DNA of 64,000 bases from Plantactinospora sp. BC1 (GTDB lineage Bacteria > Actinomycetota > Actinomycetes > Mycobacteriales > Micromonosporaceae). Numbering within the stretch: position 1 is the first letter of the stretch; the number at the start of each line of letters is the position of its first letter. Shown one piece after another: positions 60,472 to 64,000 of this stretch. Where the stretch lies: the NCBI RefSeq assembly GCF_003030345.1, contig NZ_CP028158.1:3472001-3536000 (forward strand). The letters run 5' to 3'. The notes below the pieces were generated by a model, which saw only the letters and a program-made list of their open reading frames with translations, searched no databases and was not told where the DNA came from. A program made the translations under genes and the position numbers.

Positions 60472-61017
60472 ATGAGTTTCGCGCGCGTCCGAGCCCTCCT
60501 CGTCGTCGGCGTGCTCGCGGTGACCGCCATAGTGTTCGTCGTCGTCACCCTCGTCCGCGACACCCAGGCCGGCCGAGAGGTCGCCAGTGACTGCCAGGAA
60601 GGTGACAAGCTCGCCGACACCCGGTTGCGGCTGCCGAAGGACATCAAGATCAACGTCTACAACGCGACCGACACCATCGGCCTGGCCAACACGGTGAAGA
60701 CCGACTTCCAGAACCGGCAGTTCCAGGTCCTCAAGGCCGGCGACGAGCCGAACAGGAAGGGCATCGACGACGAGGTCGCGGTGCTGCGGTACGGACCGAA
60801 GGGCGTCGGCTCCTACCACGTGCTCAAGGCGTACTTCCTCAACGAGGCGGAGCCGGAGTTCCAGCTCGACCGCGACAACGACGTGGTCGACGTGGTGATC
60901 GGCGGCGAGTTCAAGCAGCTGGCGACCATCACCGAGGTCAACCAGGCGCTGACCCAGCGGGACAGCGAGAGCACCCAGCTGCCGCCGCGCACCTGCGCCG
61001 ACCCCAACCTGAGCTGA
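60472..61017 (+). CDS. LytR C-terminal domain (LytR_C) protein
   Basis: Membrane-anchored protein of 181 aa: one N-terminal helix (LLVVGVLAVTAIVFVVVTLV, residues 9-28) and an extracytoplasmic LytR_C domain (NVYNATDTIGLANTVKTDF, FQVLKAGDEPNRK, AVLRYGPKG). LytR_C domains accompany LCP-type cell-wall ligases; alone the domain may bind wall polymers. ATG 60472 has AGGAG with an 8-base spacer. Confidence 0.9.
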   Translation: MSFARVRALLVVGVLAVTAIVFVVVTLVRDTQAGREVASDCQEGDKLADTRLRLPKDIKINVYNATDTIGLANTVKTDFQNRQFQVLKAGDEPNRKGIDDEVAVLRYGPKGVGSYHVLKAYFLNEAEPEFQLDRDNDVVDVVIGGEFKQLATITEVNQALTQRDSESTQLPPRTCADPNLS

Positions 61018-61043
61018 CCGGCAGGCTCTCCGGCCGCCGACCC

Positions 61044-61868
61044 TCAGGGGCCGCCGGCCGCGTCGAGCCGGGCCAGGTGGTCGTGCAGCGGGCCGAAGAG
61101 CGCGGGCGGGGCGGCGATCAGCAGGTCCGGCCCCGGGTCGGCACCGGCCAGCCCGTCGACCCGGAGCCCGGCCTCGGTGGCGACCAGCCCGCCGGCCGCG
61201 TGGTCCCAGAGGTTCAGCCCCTTCTCGTAGTAGCCGTCGACCAGGCCCTCGGCGGCCAGGCACAGGTCGATCGAGGCGACCCCGAACCGGCGGATGTCCC
61301 GGACGTATGGGATGAGCCGGTGCAGCACCCCGGCCTGGTGCGCCCGGCGCGCCGGGTCGTAGCCGAACCCGGTGGCCACCAGCGCCTGTCCGAGATCGGT
61401 CTCCACCGAGCCGCTCAGCCGCCGGCCGGCCCGGTAGGCGCCCCGACCCCGGATCGCCGTCCACTCGTCCCCGGTGGCCGCGTTCCGGACCACTCCGGCG
61501 ACCACCTCGCCGTCGACCTCGACGGCGAGCGAGACGGCGTAGTGCGGCAGCCCGTAGAGGTAGTTCACGGTGCCGTCGATCGGGTCGAGGATCCACCGTA
61601 CGCCGCTGCCGGCGGCCGGGCCGGCACCCTCGGCGTCGCCGTACTCCTCGCCCAGTACGGCGTCGCCGGGCCGGGCCGCCCGCAGGGTCGCCACCGCCTG
61701 CCGCTCCACCGCCCGGTCCGCGGCGGTGACCACGTCGGTCACCGTGCTCTTGGTGGCAACCGCGGCGACTCCCTCGGCGCGCATCCGGTACGCGGTCTCC
61801 GCCGCCTCCCGGGCCACCTCGACCGCGATATCGAGCAGCTCCTCCGGAGCCGGTGTCGTACCGTCCAT
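61044..61868 (-). CDS. Inositol monophosphatase family protein
   Basis: Mg2+-dependent phosphatase of 274 aa. Metal and substrate motifs are VLGEEYG (Glu), WILDPIDGTVNYLYG and GLNLWDHAAGGLVATEAG. In actinobacteria the family includes inositol-1-phosphatases, histidinol-phosphatases and fructose bisphosphatases; the actual substrate is not fixed by the motifs. ATG 61868 has AAGGGG upstream and is preferred to GTG 61886. Convergent with LytR_C and divergent from the sigma factor. Confidence 0.93.
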   Translation of the reverse strand: MDGTTPAPEELLDIAVEVAREAAETAYRMRAEGVAAVATKSTVTDVVTAADRAVERQAVATLRAARPGDAVLGEEYGDAEGAGPAAGSGVRWILDPIDGTVNYLYGLPHYAVSLAVEVDGEVVAGVVRNAATGDEWTAIRGRGAYRAGRRLSGSVETDLGQALVATGFGYDPARRAHQAGVLHRLIPYVRDIRRFGVASIDLCLAAEGLVDGYYEKGLNLWDHAAGGLVATEAGLRVDGLAGADPGPDLLIAAPPALFGPLHDHLARLDAAGGP

Positions 61869-62006
61869 GGCGTCCCCTTCCCGCACGCCTGTGACGTCCT
61901 GCCTCCGGCGCGAGTATCATCCTTACAAAGTCAACACGCGTATCGAGTCGGTGGCCCCGGACCACGTCTCCGGCGTGCGGCGCGGGATGATCGCCGCAGA
62001 CGGCGC

Positions 62007-62012
62007 TACAAT
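62007..62012 (+). promoter_or_regulatory. -10 box (TACAAT) upstream of the principal sigma factor
   Basis: TACAAT about 145 bp before GTG 62157, giving a leader of about 138 bases. No convincing -35; the AT-rich stretch at 61915-61935 could be a second, upstream promoter. Confidence 0.4.
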
Positions 62013-62156
62013 TCACGCCTGCCCACGCGCCACGGACCGCCGAGCCCGGCCGGCCCGGGACACGGGGGTCCCTCAACCACATCGGCCCGACACAACGCAT
62101 AGCGCTGCGCCGGCCGATCCCGGCCGTGCTCGCTCATCGCCTCCGGAAGGTCATTC

Positions 62157-63800
<1,644 letters not shown>

Positions 63801-63829
63801 CCCCAAAAGTCAACCAGTCGTGTCCATCT

Positions 63830-63862
63830 GATCACCACGCGTACATCGGGCGCGCGGTGATC
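63830..63862 (+). terminator. Hairpin terminator after sigA
   Basis: Arms 63830-63841 and 63851-63862 pair over 12 bp with one mismatch and a 9-base loop, 30 bp after the stop. Downstream sequence to the window edge holds a TTGACG (63886-63891) and a GTGGCAC direct repeat, probably the promoter region of a gene beyond the window. Confidence 0.75.
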
Positions 63863-64000
63863 GGATGGTTCCCCACTTGTGATCGTTGACGTGGCACCCT
63901 GGTGGCACGGCACACTGTCTCTACCACGTGTGACATCGGTCCCCCGGGGGCACACTGGGAAGGCCACACCCCACAAGGGTGTTGCACGATAGGTGAGCAA

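Overview
The window is chromosomal DNA of a high-GC actinomycete, most likely a member of the Micromonosporaceae. The grounds are very high GC with GTG/TTG starts, many leaderless genes, mycothiol-type rather than glutathione physiology, and actinobacterial marker families: DUF3000, DUF3093, DUF3159, DUF3710, DUF4193, DUF2637, HemQ, a LytR_C protein and an HrdB/SigA-type principal sigma factor with a long Ala/Lys-rich N-terminus. No transposase, integrase, phage gene, CRISPR array, rRNA or tRNA was recognised.

Layout. 0-7.6 kb: the end of a PEP-mutase/isocitrate-lyase family gene, a glutathionyl-hydroquinone-reductase-like protein closed by a perfect 19-bp terminator, then a small HTH protein and a membrane-bound formate dehydrogenase operon (catalytic subunit, Fe-S subunit, NrfD anchor, 38-aa membrane peptide). 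7.6-10.2 kb: a TetR regulator divergent from an FAD monooxygenase across a double palindromic operator, plus two small proteins. 10.4-18.9 kb: DNA-repair genes (LigC-type ATP ligase and a LigD-type polymerase domain) on either side of two TAP-like exported hydrolases, a GNAT enzyme and a MerR/imine-reductase-like divergent pair. 19-20.3 kb: msrB, a Cys-rich small protein and an ElaA-type acetyltransferase. 20.3-25.8 kb: hemE-hemG-hemQ (coproporphyrin-dependent haem branch), divergent from DUF3000 and ribonuclease D. 25.9-30.5 kb: galE and the beta-oxidation pair fadA-fadB. 30.6-46.8 kb: an accessory-looking stretch with a radical SAM protein overlapping a methyltransferase, a HEAT-like protein, a VOC protein, a DUF2637 membrane protein, a two-component system, a PQQ-like propeller protein, three paralogous large membrane proteins (GT-C-like) and a lipoprotein. 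46.9-63.8 kb: core genes, namely dxs, a TrmA/RumA-type RNA methyltransferase, a KimA-like K+ permease divergent from two TrkA-type RCK proteins, DUF3159, OB-fold, DUF3710, dut, DUF3093, an EcsC-like protein, DUF4193, LytR_C, an inositol-phosphatase-like enzyme and the principal sigma factor.

How the genes work together. The formate dehydrogenase should feed electrons from formate into the membrane quinone pool. HemE, HemG and HemQ catalyse steps of one haem pathway. FadA and FadB form the trifunctional beta-oxidation unit. The KimA-like permease and the two RCK proteins point to potassium homeostasis. The fadB-to-dxs interval (30.5-46.9 kb) is the least conserved-looking part and holds most of the uncharacterised material, in particular the radical SAM/methyltransferase pair and the three membrane paralogs. 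A recurring TANNNT-N6-start-codon signature marks at least nine genes as leaderless and supports two small genes that would otherwise be doubtful.
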